This document shows positions 36,243 to 46,200 of a stretch of 64,000 bases of DNA, piece by piece. The translations under genes were made by a program, and so were the position numbers. The notes under the pieces are model-generated. The model was given only the letters and a program-made list of their open reading frames with translations, did not search any database and was not told the DNA's origin. Within the stretch, counting starts at the first letter, position 1. Every line of letters begins with the position of its first letter. Source of the DNA: Stieleria varia (GTDB lineage: Bacteria > Planctomycetota > Planctomycetia > Pirellulales > Pirellulaceae); NCBI RefSeq assembly GCF_038443385.1, contig NZ_CP151726.1, forward strand, positions 930,001-994,000, given 5' to 3'.

Positions 36243-36296
36243 TCATTGAACAGCTTTCACTGTTCTGATTTCATTGAACAGCTTTCACTGTTCTGA
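36243..36296. repeat. 26 bp direct repeat at the gspE 3' end
   Basis: TCATTGAACAGCTTTCACTG followed by TTCTGA occurs at 36243-36268 and 36271-36296. The second copy contains the last codons and the stop of gspE. Each copy can fold as GAACAG/CTGTTC. Confidence 0.8.
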
Positions 36297-38045
36297 GCAC
36301 AAGCTGATGGCTTCCTCGATACTGGTCAGTCCTTCGATGACCTTGGCTGCGGCGGCGTGGGACAGCAACTTCATTCCGTCGGCGACGGCGATCCGCTGCA
36401 TTTCCCCGACCGACGCGTTGGCCTGAATGGCGTCTTTGATGGCCTGATTGATCCGGATGACTTCAAAAACTGCCAAGCGTCCTTTGTATCCCGTATCTCG
36501 ACAGCGGCTGCATCCACCTGCGCGGAACACGGGCACGTCGCGAGGGATTCCGAAGCGTCGGCAGGATTCGACGTCGAGCTGGTAGGGGACTTTGCACTCG
36601 ACGCACAGTCGGCGAACCAATCGCTGAGCGATCAGCAACCGCAGGGTGCTGGCCAACAAGAACGGCTCGATCCCCATGTCCTTCAACCGCGTCACGCTGC
36701 TCAGCGCGTCGTTGGTGTGCAGCGTCGAGAAGACGAAGTGTCCGGTCAGCGCGGCCCGCATGCAGATTTCTGCGGTCTCTCCATCTCGAACTTCGCCGAC
36801 CATGATCACGTCAGGGTCTTGCCGCAGGAAAGCACGCAGCGCGCTGGCGAAGGTCAAACCGACTTTGGCTCGCGTTTGCACTTGGTTGATTCCTCCGAAC
36901 TTGAACTCGACAGGATCCTCGACGGTACACAGGTTTGTCTCACCGTCGTTCAGTTCGTTCAAGCAGGAATACAGCGTCGTGCTTTTCCCGCTACCGGTCG
37001 GCCCGGTGACAAGCATCAGACCGTGTGGACTGCGAATCGACTCCGACAGGTCACGAAATTGGCGGGCGTCCATGCCGAGTTGGCTGAGGTCGTGCGGCAG
37101 CGCGCTCTTGTCCAGCACCCGCATGACGATTTTCTCGCCGAACACCGTTGGGCAAGTATTGACTCGCATGTCGACACGGCGATCCGTGCTTCGCAGTGCG
37201 ATCGCGCCGTCCTGGGGAACGCGTCGCTCGGCGATGTCCATTTTGCTGAGCACCTTCAGTCGGCTGACGACCGAATTGAGCAGTGGCAATGGCGGCGGAG
37301 TGATTTCCGTCAACATACCGTCGATACGCAAACGCACGCGACATTCGTCTTCGTAGGGTTCGATGTGAATGTCACTGGCGCCCGTCTGCAGGGCTTGCTC
37401 AAAGATTCCGTTGACGTAACGAATGATCCGGCCGTCACGTCCCGGTGGTGGTGCTTGGTCCAAGTGGATGACTTCAGTCGCTTCCTGGGCGGTCTCCGAG
37501 TCCAGGTCCTCCGACTCGTCGACTTCTTCGAAATTGGTCGTGGTGGTCGAGGCGGTTGTCGTGCTCCATGAGCCTTCCTCATAGAGCAGGTTGAGCAAAC
37601 GCTCGATGACGTTGAGCGGTGAAAACATCGGTCGCATCTGACGACCGGTCAGCAGCTTGATCTCATCAGCCAACAGCAACGAATCGGGTGAGAATACCGC
37701 GACCTCCAGCACATTGCCGTCATCACTCAGGGGGGCGATCAAGTGATCGCGACAGAGTCGATTGGGCAAGACTTTGGCGATTGCGGGATCAACCGGGGGC
37801 GGTGCGTCGGCGGGCGGATCAAATAGCGGCACCAAGTAGTGATCCGCGTAAGCCTTTGCGATTTGCGTTTCGTTGGCCAATCCGTATCGGATGATCGATT
37901 CCTCGATCGTCACGTCATCTCGACTGGCTGCATTCCACAGTTCCTCCAAACGCTCAGGATCCAACTGATCAATGGAGTTGAGCAAGCGAACAATCAGGGG
38001 ATGCTGCTGACTCATTCGCGACAGGGTTGCTTTTGCGTTGGCCAT
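36285..38045 (-). CDS. gspE: Type II secretion assembly ATPase (GspE/PilB)
   Basis: 586 residues. The N-terminal domain spans about 1-160. The ATPase core has DIHIEPYEDECRVRLRIDG, Walker A GPTGSGKSTTLY (about residue 350), the Asp box CTVEDPVE, Walker B RQDPDVIMVGEVRDGETAEI and the His box GHFVFSTLHTND. The tetra-Cys zinc module is present (CVECKVPYQ and CSRCRDTGYKGR). It drives pseudopilus assembly. A Thr-rich acidic linker (STTTASTTTTNFEEVDESEDLDSE) near 160-185 is extra relative to most homologues. Confidence 0.95.
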   Translation of the reverse strand: MANAKATLSRMSQQHPLIVRLLNSIDQLDPERLEELWNAASRDDVTIEESIIRYGLANETQIAKAYADHYLVPLFDPPADAPPPVDPAIAKVLPNRLCRDHLIAPLSDDGNVLEVAVFSPDSLLLADEIKLLTGRQMRPMFSPLNVIERLLNLLYEEGSWSTTTASTTTTNFEEVDESEDLDSETAQEATEVIHLDQAPPPGRDGRIIRYVNGIFEQALQTGASDIHIEPYEDECRVRLRIDGMLTEITPPPLPLLNSVVSRLKVLSKMDIAERRVPQDGAIALRSTDRRVDMRVNTCPTVFGEKIVMRVLDKSALPHDLSQLGMDARQFRDLSESIRSPHGLMLVTGPTGSGKSTTLYSCLNELNDGETNLCTVEDPVEFKFGGINQVQTRAKVGLTFASALRAFLRQDPDVIMVGEVRDGETAEICMRAALTGHFVFSTLHTNDALSSVTRLKDMGIEPFLLASTLRLLIAQRLVRRLCVECKVPYQLDVESCRRFGIPRDVPVFRAGGCSRCRDTGYKGRLAVFEVIRINQAIKDAIQANASVGEMQRIAVADGMKLLSHAAAAKVIEGLTSIEEAISLCSEQ

Positions 38046-38057
38046 AGCGATTCAGCT

Positions 38058-38768
38058 TCACAGTGGAAGGTTAAAGGGGAGTTTGATCGGGAGATCCGGC
38101 GCATCAGCACCGGGTCGTGTAGCACCGGGTCGTGAATCGACACCGTTGTCGAGCGTGGGGTTTGTGTTTTGTGTCGGGCTGCTATCAGAGTCCTCATCGG
38201 CTTGCCACGTTTGGTCCTGCCGATGTGCGGAACCCTTGTCGGACGAGGAACGACTGGGTTGGGACATTTCCGCTATGGCACGCCGTGCACGCGGTTGTCG
38301 ATAGGGACGAAGTTTGATTTCCAGCGGGCCGCTGCCCAGTACCACATGGTCCGCGGCGACCGACTGCACGGTGACGTTCTGGCCGTCGACATCGATCTCA
38401 TCTCCGACCACACGTGTCTTGCCGTTGATGACCGCCCACCGCCGGCCGCCTATTTGTGCGATTCCCGCAAGCATCAGCTCGGAACGCACGAGAGATTCGC
38501 TGGGGTACTCGATCGAATCGACGACCACGAGGTCTGGTCGTGACGAGACTGGTTTGGGTTTCGCGGTGACCAACACGGGTTGGAAGGGATCCTTTTCTTG
38601 TGAAGCAATCCCCACCGGAGGCTTCAAGTCATCCGGTTTCCAACGGACCGTTTTTGCACGGACCGCATTGTCTGCAAGGTCCATCGGGCGATCGGCCGGC
38701 CAGCCGAGATACAACGCCGCGCAGAGCACCAGCCCGGGAGGTCCCAATTTCTGAACGATCGGGTTCAT
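38058..38768 (-). CDS. GspC/PilP-like periplasmic linker protein
   Basis: 236 residues. A single N-terminal hydrophobic segment (about 10-25) is followed by a Pro-rich stretch (KDPFQPVLVTAKPKP), then a compact beta domain (ELMLAGIAQIGGRRWAVINGK, then DEIDVDGQNVTVQSVAADHVVLG) that matches the homology-region fold of GspC/PilP. The C-terminal ~80 residues are low complexity. The family call rests on layout and operon position. It overlaps the next gene by four bases. Confidence 0.72.
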   Translation of the reverse strand: MNPIVQKLGPPGLVLCAALYLGWPADRPMDLADNAVRAKTVRWKPDDLKPPVGIASQEKDPFQPVLVTAKPKPVSSRPDLVVVDSIEYPSESLVRSELMLAGIAQIGGRRWAVINGKTRVVGDEIDVDGQNVTVQSVAADHVVLGSGPLEIKLRPYRQPRARRAIAEMSQPSRSSSDKGSAHRQDQTWQADEDSDSSPTQNTNPTLDNGVDSRPGATRPGADAPDLPIKLPFNLPL

Positions 38769-39310
38769 GAGTCTGACCTCAACACTCGAATGGACAGTTG
38801 CATTGTCGGGAGCGAGTTGCTTCGCTCGGAGGGGCTGATCTTCAGCGATTCGATTCGGACCAAGTATTGCTGCGATTCGATTCGGTGGAGCAACTGGTGT
38901 AGGGATGCAAAATCACCTGCCACATTGAGATTGACGCCAATGGTGTCCATGGGCCCCAGGCTCTGAGGTGCTTCTGCATTGATTTGGATCAGATCGACCT
39001 GTTCGGATTGAACCAAGTCGAGCAGCATGCCAGTTACGATGTCGTTGCTCTCTCCACGCAACACATGCGGCTCCACCGCCTCCATGCGATCTTGCAACAA
39101 CAGCATCTCTTCCACCGTTTGGACTTTGGCTTTCAACTGAGTCAGTTCTCGCTGTTCCCGCTTGACACGTCCGTGCAGTGGTTCGCTGATGGCAAAGAAC
39201 ATGATCACGACGGTGGCGATCGCAACAGCGGAACGCATACGAAACGGATCTCGCAGCGTCTCGGCAACTTGGGCCAGTTCTTCGCGAATCGATTTCTTTT
39301 TCTTTGCCAT
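38765..39310 (-). CDS. GspM/PilO-like inner-membrane protein
   Basis: 181 residues: basic N-terminus (MAKKKKSIREEL), one membrane helix at about 30-48 (VAIATVVIMFFAI), a coiled-coil (REQRELTQLKAKVQTVEEMLL), and a ferredoxin-like domain (GVNLNVAGDFASLHQLLHRIE). This is the PilO/GspM plan, forming a heterodimer with the PilN/GspL-type protein encoded just upstream. Confidence 0.8.
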   Translation of the reverse strand: MAKKKKSIREELAQVAETLRDPFRMRSAVAIATVVIMFFAISEPLHGRVKREQRELTQLKAKVQTVEEMLLLQDRMEAVEPHVLRGESNDIVTGMLLDLVQSEQVDLIQINAEAPQSLGPMDTIGVNLNVAGDFASLHQLLHRIESQQYLVRIESLKISPSERSNSLPTMQLSIRVLRSDS

Positions 39311-39318
39311 GATTCCCC

Positions 39319-40788
39319 CTATCGACCTTTATTTTGTTGGGTCAGCACGACGGCGAACTCGGCACCCGACACACCCGTCGCGGGTGACGTGGTGCGTCGC
39401 AGATCGGTCAGTTCTACGGAGTCAAAGTACTTGGCCACACTCTGGATGGACTGCACCGATTCGGCGAGTGATTGCAGCGACTCGGGTAATGCGCCGTCGT
39501 CGTTCAACGCGCATTCGGCGTTGAGAATCAGAGTGGTCGGTGCGGTCTTGATGGCCTTCTTTCGCTTTTGCGTCATCGCGTTGGTGCCATGGATGGACGT
39601 CAGGCGAGTGCCGTCGGGCAGCGCGGCGGTGACGTCCGAGAGCATTTCGCTCCACAACACACGCTTGTCCAGAAACTGGCTGACCGACGTTGCTCGGGCA
39701 TTGAGCTGATCGCGTTGGGAGTTGGGGTTTGTTGAGTCATGAACCTGACTTGGTGCGGTGCTCAGCAGAAACACCTGCTCATTCTGGACATCGCCCAGTC
39801 GAATCCACAGCACTCCCGCCAAGATGCACGCCGCAGTGATGTAGGCACAGATTTCCTTGTAGGGCAGCACGCGGCTAAATTTTAACGGGTCGCGGTGTTG
39901 GCGAATAAAGTCAAACTCGTCGTCTTGACCCGCCAAATAGCTTTCCACCAAACAACGTGCCACGTCGTGTCCGATCATCGATGGCGTATCGACCCAGCGA
40001 TAGTCCGGTGGCAAGTTGTCATCGAGCCATTGACGGTCGATCAGTTTCTTGAGCTCAGGGCGTCCATGGATCACAACCGTCTCGGGCGGTCGATCTAATC
40101 CACACGCTTTGTAGGCGGCCTCGACACTCCGTGCGATGGAGATCACTCCGGTACCTTCGTCGCCCGCAGGCAGTGGCATGCTCTGCCAATGCACCGGACG
40201 AGAGCCGCGACTGATCACAGCCAGCAGACTGTTCTCGCCCATGAACACCCGAGTGATCGAGACGCCGCGTCGCTCCCGCCCCTCATGCTCCGATGCGACA
40301 CCAATCAGGCTTCGCGCAGCAGGTTCCAGTCGTTGCAGCGAATGAATCGTTTGAGCGACCGCGTCACGGATCTCCTCGACGCGTTGCTTGGGAACTGCGA
40401 CGATACCGACCAACGGTCGTCGGTCGGCTTGCCAGTGGATGACGTCGATCGCCATCTCATCCAAATGCGATGAGCTGCTACGAAGCGATTCGCGTAGCAG
40501 GACGCGTGGGGAGGCCGTCGCTGCACCCGAGGCGATGGGACGGGTCGCAAAGTAGCATTCAGCCGTCGGGATCGCTCCCAAAATGGATGTCGGAGTGTCG
40601 GCGACACCCAGTTCTGCCAGCAGACGCAGCAGGGCACCGTGCACGTCGTTGTCGATGACATCGACGATGGCGTTGCGATGTCGGACACGACCAAACGCGG
40701 TACGGGTGGCGCGACATCCGTGCAGATGCCTGCGGCCAAACAGAACGCCGACCGCGTTGTTCAATGAGCGTTCGCTCTTGGTCGTCAT
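39319..40788 (-). CDS. PilM/PilN (GspL)-like fusion protein
   Basis: 489 residues. The N-terminal ~300 have the actin-like layout of PilM or the GspL cytoplasmic domain (LFGRRHLHGCRATRT; ISIARSVEAAYKACGLDRPPETVVIHG). One membrane helix follows at about 315-335 (ITAACILAGVLWIRLG), then a periplasmic PilN-like part (LWSEMLSDVTAALPDGTRLTSI). It is thus a GspL-like one-chain version of PilM plus PilN. The nucleotide-binding motifs look weak. It is encoded directly upstream of the GspM-like gene and may link the ATPase to the periplasmic parts. Confidence 0.78.
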   Translation of the reverse strand: MTTKSERSLNNAVGVLFGRRHLHGCRATRTAFGRVRHRNAIVDVIDNDVHGALLRLLAELGVADTPTSILGAIPTAECYFATRPIASGAATASPRVLLRESLRSSSSHLDEMAIDVIHWQADRRPLVGIVAVPKQRVEEIRDAVAQTIHSLQRLEPAARSLIGVASEHEGRERRGVSITRVFMGENSLLAVISRGSRPVHWQSMPLPAGDEGTGVISIARSVEAAYKACGLDRPPETVVIHGRPELKKLIDRQWLDDNLPPDYRWVDTPSMIGHDVARCLVESYLAGQDDEFDFIRQHRDPLKFSRVLPYKEICAYITAACILAGVLWIRLGDVQNEQVFLLSTAPSQVHDSTNPNSQRDQLNARATSVSQFLDKRVLWSEMLSDVTAALPDGTRLTSIHGTNAMTQKRKKAIKTAPTTLILNAECALNDDGALPESLQSLAESVQSIQSVAKYFDSVELTDLRRTTSPATGVSGAEFAVVLTQQNKGR

Positions 40789-40858
40789 GGTTCAATTTCC
40801 CCACCGGCGTGTGCAATGCCGGACTTGCGACGTGCAAATCCCGGCATCGGCCTTTCAC

Positions 40859-40894
40859 AAAAAAAGAGCGATCCGCTGTGCCTTGCTGGATCGC
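40859..40894 (-). terminator. Intrinsic terminator/attenuator between gspG and the rest of the operon
   Basis: On the minus strand, GCGATCC (40894-40888) and GGATCGC (40874-40868) form a stem, followed by CT and seven T residues (40865-40859). It lies about 95 bp after the gspG stop. Confidence 0.8.
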
Positions 40895-40988
40895 CCCCAA
40901 AAACTTGTTATCGATCTCACGCGATAAGCGAGACCGAGCCGTGCACAGGAACTGTCCTCTGCACGACTCCACTCACCCAGTCAGTTGA

Positions 40989-41432
40989 CTAGGTGCTCTG
41001 CGGGTTGATGTCGGTGTCGATCGTGCTATTCGCCGCGTCGTAGCCTTCCTCAGTAAATGTCACGGTATAGGCCCCGTAACCACTGCTGCTGCCGCTACGT
41101 GTCAGAGTCAGTGTCCAAGAATCTTCCAATGATCCGGTTCCGCCTGCACCAGCCGTGCCGACCGCGAAGTACTTCGGAGGAGCTTGCTCCATGTCCAGTT
41201 CAGCCAAGTCGCTCGCGTAGGTGCCCTGACGTGCTTGGTAACGCTCTTGAGCGGCCCGGACACTTGCCAGGTACTTGAACGACTCCGATGCCTTGCTGCG
41301 TTCAACACTTTGCAGCAGACGTGGGACGCCGAATGCGGCCAAGACTCCGATGATGATGACCACCACCGAGAGCTCCACCAATGAAAAACCTTTGCGAGAG
41401 CGACGTTGTTGTAGGGCGATTGTTTGAGCCAC
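40989..41432 (-). CDS. gspG: Major pseudopilin GspG-like protein
   Basis: 147 residues. The prepilin leader RRSRKGFSLVELSVVVIIIG has Gly/Phe cleavage and the +5 Glu. The soluble domain begins ASESFKYLASVRAAQERYQARQGTYA and ends with a beta-region (SWTLTLTRSGSSSGYGAYTVT). It is first in the minus-strand secretion operon and followed by a terminator that would allow it to be made in excess, as expected for the main pseudopilus subunit. Confidence 0.9.
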   Translation of the reverse strand: MAQTIALQQRRSRKGFSLVELSVVVIIIGVLAAFGVPRLLQSVERSKASESFKYLASVRAAQERYQARQGTYASDLAELDMEQAPPKYFAVGTAGAGGTGSLEDSWTLTLTRSGSSSGYGAYTVTFTEEGYDAANSTIDTDINPQST

Positions 41433-42000
41433 GAGTTGGGTCTCCGTTGAGTGCTACGTAAAAACGTTTGTTGTTTCTGAAATGGCTTGAATCACACACG
41501 TTGTTGTGACACGAGGCTCGCGATGTACCGCGGCTCATTGAAGTGATAGGACACCGCGTAGGTCGTGCCGGAGAAGTGAACAGAAATCATGCATCCGTGT
41601 TTCATGGCCGCTATCCCGTGCAGGATCTGTAACGATTGCATCAATAGCAGCGACCATAGGCATTCAAACAAAGAAATCCATGTTGCTAGCATTCAACATC
41701 GCATGGATTTCGGTAAACCAGGCAGCCTAGGCGAGTGTGTAAGTCTCCGAAAACTGACTTGGTGTTTTTTCGGTAGATTCGTTAAACTCCCGAGGCATTG
41801 CTGCCGGAGGGATCCGAACGCCTTGAGTTCAGGTGGTCATTTCACGTTGCATGCTTGGCCATTGAGTCATCTCATTGGTTCATGCACGAAGCTGACGACA
41901 CGGAAGCATTCGGTGGCAAGAAACGCAGCGCACTCACATGCCTTTGCCGGGCACGCGACACAGTCAAGGATTGGCGGCAGCCGCCGCAGGGAGGGAATCC
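41433..42000. other. Gene-free divergent interval
   Basis: About 570 bp between the divergent gspG and SbcD-like genes. It should hold promoters for both. No clear -35/-10 pair, repeat or RNA gene was recognised. Open frames here are short and lack protein-like composition. Confidence 0.45.
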
Positions 42001-43290
42001 ATGCCAGCCGAGTCATCAAAAAACCTGTCATCGAAGAAACAGTCATCCACTGCCGAATCATTCCGATTCGTTCACGCCAGCGACTTTCATCTGGAACGTC
42101 CACTGGGCGATCTGGATGAACTGCCGTCCCATCTCCGCGACGCGATGGCGATGGCGCCGTTCACCGCCGGCGATGCGATTTTCGAAGCGGCTTTGAGCGG
42201 CAATGTGGATTTTGTGGTGCTCTCGGGCGATTTGCTGCATCCGCAATCGGCCGGCCCCTACGCGATGTCGTGGCTGCTCAATCACTTTGAAAAGCTCGGC
42301 GCGGCGAAGATCCCCGTGTTCTGGGCCGCGGGTGTCGCTGATGATCCGGCCAAGTGGCCCGATGCGGTGCCGTTGCCACCCAACGTGACATTGTTTCCCA
42401 AAGACCGCGCGACCAGCACCTACGTCACACGGGCGGGACGCACGATTTGCGAAGTCATCGGGCAGAGCAGCGATGGCAGGTCGTCGTTGCACGTACCCAG
42501 TTATGAGATTCCCACCACGGATGATTTCACCGTTGGTGTGGGATATGGAACGTCTCGCGCCGAGGCCTTGGCCGAAGCCCGAATCGACTATTGGGCGTTG
42601 GGGGGAAAACACAATCGAACAGAGATCGACGGCGGTGCAACATCTGGCGCTGTTTATTGCGGCACGCCACAGGGCCGTGATTTGAACGAGCATGGTGCCC
42701 ACGGATACTCGATGGTGGAGGTTGATGCGGATCGCAACGTACGTGTTCATGAAATGCATTGTGACGTTTTTCGCTATTGCCAAATCGCCATCGACCCTGA
42801 GGACATTGCCAATGTCGGTAACATCCGCAATGCCATGGGCGAACGCATCGCTCGCTTGCAGCACGACAACGGCGGACGGCATTTGATCTTGGGTTGGGAC
42901 ATCACCCTGCAAAGCGGTGATCAACTCCAATCGATCGGTGATAGTCAAGAGTTGCTTGCGTGGTTACGGCAACAGCATGGCCATGGGACGCCGTCGGCAT
43001 GGACGGCGAATCTACGGGTCCGACCGCCAAAGCAATATCCAAAGTCTTGGACGGAAGAAGACACGATTCTCGGGGACTACTTGAGGATCGCAGCGGACCA
43101 TCGTCAGAAAGACGGCAGTGATCTGAATCTGCTGGCGATGACGGAACAGCACGAAGCGTTGCCCGCGACGACTGCGAGCCTGTTGGCGAGCATTCCTGCG
43201 GGCGGTCAAACCGAGGTCATGGAGCAAGCGACCCTGCTGGGAGCAGAGTTGCTGCGTGGCGGGAAGCCTTACTGGGTGCAGAAATCATGA
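42001..43290 (+). CDS. SbcD/YhaM-like metallophosphoesterase with altered motifs
   Basis: 429 residues from the ATG at 42001, preceded by GGGAGGGAA; a frame from 41938 is less likely. It has the first phosphoesterase blocks HASDFHLERPLGD (about 22-34) and VVLSGDLLHP (about 75). The usual GNHD motif is replaced by VFWAAGVADDP, and the late GHxH is replaced by GGKHNRTE, so two metal/catalytic motifs are eroded. It overlaps the SbcC/YhaN-like gene by four bases, the usual arrangement for these nuclease-ATPase pairs in end processing. Nuclease activity is doubtful. Confidence 0.85.
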   Translation: MPAESSKNLSSKKQSSTAESFRFVHASDFHLERPLGDLDELPSHLRDAMAMAPFTAGDAIFEAALSGNVDFVVLSGDLLHPQSAGPYAMSWLLNHFEKLGAAKIPVFWAAGVADDPAKWPDAVPLPPNVTLFPKDRATSTYVTRAGRTICEVIGQSSDGRSSLHVPSYEIPTTDDFTVGVGYGTSRAEALAEARIDYWALGGKHNRTEIDGGATSGAVYCGTPQGRDLNEHGAHGYSMVEVDADRNVRVHEMHCDVFRYCQIAIDPEDIANVGNIRNAMGERIARLQHDNGGRHLILGWDITLQSGDQLQSIGDSQELLAWLRQQHGHGTPSAWTANLRVRPPKQYPKSWTEEDTILGDYLRIAADHRQKDGSDLNLLAMTEQHEALPATTASLLASIPAGGQTEVMEQATLLGAELLRGGKPYWVQKS

Positions 43291-46200
43291 AAGTCAAAGA
43301 CATTCAAATCGACGGTTTTGGAGTTTGGACCGGCCTCTCGGTCGATTCACTCTCGGACGGCATGACGCTGTTCTATGGACCCAACGAAGCCGGCAAGACG
43401 ACGCTGATGCAGTTCATCCGTGCGATGTTCTATGGCTTTACCCCAGGGCGTCGGGAAAAGTACCTGCCGCCTCTGCACGGTGGAACTCCCGGCGGTGCCC
43501 TTCGTGTCACCGGCCCCGGCGGTGGTTATGAGATTCGGCGGCACAGCCAGCTTTCCGGTGAAAGCGTCACCGGGCAATTGACCGTCACCGGCAGTGACGG
43601 TCTCTCTCAAGGCCAGCATCGCCTGAACAGCTTGCTCGGCCAAATCGACGAGCCGATCTTTACCAACGTGTTTGCGATCGGCATGCGAGAGCTGCAGGAG
43701 CTCAGCACGCTGGACGACACCAAGGCCGCCGATGAACTCTACAAACTCTCCAGCGGACTGGATCGTGTTTCTCTGGTCGATGTCATTCGCTCGCTGCGAG
43801 AGGGACGTCAGCAACTGATCGGCGAGTCACGCTTTTCCAGCGACCCCGACATCGCCAAGCTGGCCGGCTTGATTCAAAAACGCGACCGCTTGCGAGACGA
43901 GGTCCAGCAACTCAGTAGCCACAGCCGCCGCTGGAACGAACTGGCCAGCCAGCGCCGTACGCAGTTGCAAGAGATCAACGACTTGACCGAGCGGATGGGT
44001 AATTGGGAAAAGGAAGCCCGATGTGTGGAGGCGGCGATCAGTGTCTACGAATCATGGACACGTCGCGACGAACTGCGTGAGCAGATCAAGTTGATCGAAG
44101 TCGACGCTCGCATGCCCGATGAAGCCCCCGGAAAACTCGTACAGATCGACGCCACGATCGAAGACCGACGGGCAAAGCTGGAGGAAGTCAAACAAAAACG
44201 ACGAGCACTGCGTGAAAAGTCGGAGCAGTTGCCCGTCAGCAAACGCATGCTGGATTTGCAAGGCCGCATCGAAGCCGCCACCGAACAGGCGACATGGGTG
44301 GAAGCCCTCGAGGAGCAAATCGAAAAGGTCGACCAACAGATCCTCAAAGCTCGTAGCCAACTGACGATGGACGCCGATCGCTTGGGACTGGACCAGTCCG
44401 ATCGAGAATCATTGCTCGAAGGCGAAACATCTCAGTTACCCGATCTCTCGCGTCAAACACTGGCCGCCCTGGCAGGTCCGGCCAAACGTGTCAAAGAGCA
44501 CGCCTTCGCACTACGGCAAGCACGCAACGAGGGCGCTGAACACAAGAAACGCTGCGAGCAGTACGGCGAGCAACTGACGGAAGTGCTCGAACGTGCGCAC
44601 GCGTCCGAACTGCAGCAAGCCATTCGACGCGAGACGGATGTCATCAGCGCGCTGAAACATCGCCTGCAATTGGGCGAGCACCTGGAAAAGCTAAAGCGTC
44701 ACTATCGCAGCTTGGAAAACGAATCGGTCGACTTGACCACCGCCGAAGTCCTGCCGCTGGATCGCTTGCTGCTGCTTGCACTGCCCTTCATCGTCGGCGG
44801 CAGTTGCCTTGTCTACGCATTCTCGCACTTGACCGGCCTGAGCTGGTTTCTCAGTGGTGAGCCCGATGCGACGACCGGTGTCCTGTACATGATGTTCGGC
44901 ACCTGTGCTTTGTTGGTGTATTTCATCAGCCGACAAAATGGTCAACGGTCCACCCTCGGAGACTTGGAGGACTGTGATCGGCAAATCGATACCCTGCGAC
45001 GCCAAATTCGAGAGATCGAAGCTGAGCGGGATAGTGTCGATTCGAACTTGCCCACCAGCAGCCAATCGATCGAAGTACGGATTCGTGAATCGGAAAGTTT
45101 GTTGGCCGAACTGGAGGCATCGCTGCCGGCATACCACGCCCATCAAGCCGCATCGCAGTCCTACGACAATGCCCGTCGTCGCGCGACCAAGGCAGCCGAC
45201 CAGCTCAAACAGGCCAAACGCGAGTGGGCGTCTACCTTGGAGCAACTGGGCCTGGCCGAAACGATGTCGCCCTCCAGTGTCCGTAAGTTGAGCGAAGGCT
45301 ACGAGACGTTGCAGGCCAGCCTGCGTCGCCTGGAAGAGTTGCAAGCCGAAAAGGATCAACGGCGTCGCGAACGCAGTAGCATCGCCAAACGAATCGAAAT
45401 GCTGTACCTGGAAGCGCTGGAGATCAACGAAGAGTCCGCCGCCGCGGAACGAAAGAAATTCGCCGACGACGACCTGGAGGATTCCGTCGCAGATTCTCGC
45501 AAAGAAAAACGCCAGGTTGCCATGTCGATCGATGGCCGGAACATCGATAGCCGGAACATTGATAGCAGAAACATTGACGGCAGAAACATCGATGGCAGGG
45601 ACAAACGTGCCTCGCGTCTGGGGCCGCTGGAGCAACTGCATCACCTGCAAGAGGAACTTTCGCGTCAGAATCATTGGATCAAGCGACGTCGCGACCTTCG
45701 TGAACAAGACCAGCAGTACAAACGCCAGCAGTCGGCTTACGCAAGGACGATCGAGCGGAGCGAACAGCAGCGACGTGCCTTGTGGGCCAAGTGCGGCGTG
45801 GCGACTCCGGAACAGTTCTATCAACTGCTGGACAACAAAGCCGGCTTGGTGGAACTGAAAAAACAGTTCAAGGACATCGACAAACAAATCCGTTCGATGA
45901 TCGGCGCCAACGTGGACTACGACGTGGTCCAGCGAGAGATCACTGATACACAGTTGCCGGACTTGGAGAAACGTTGGGAAACGATCACGGGTCGGGTCAG
46001 CGAAACGGAGACACGCATCGGAGTGTTGCGGACTCAACAGGGCGAACTGGCCGCCGAGATGAAACACTTGGCCGACGACAAACGTTTGATGACCGCCCAG
46101 TTGGAGCTTTCCTGCGTCGGTCGACAAATCGACTCGGTCGCGCGCCGCTGGCAGACACTGGCAACGGCCAGCTTTTTGGTCGAAGAAGTCTGTGGGAAGT

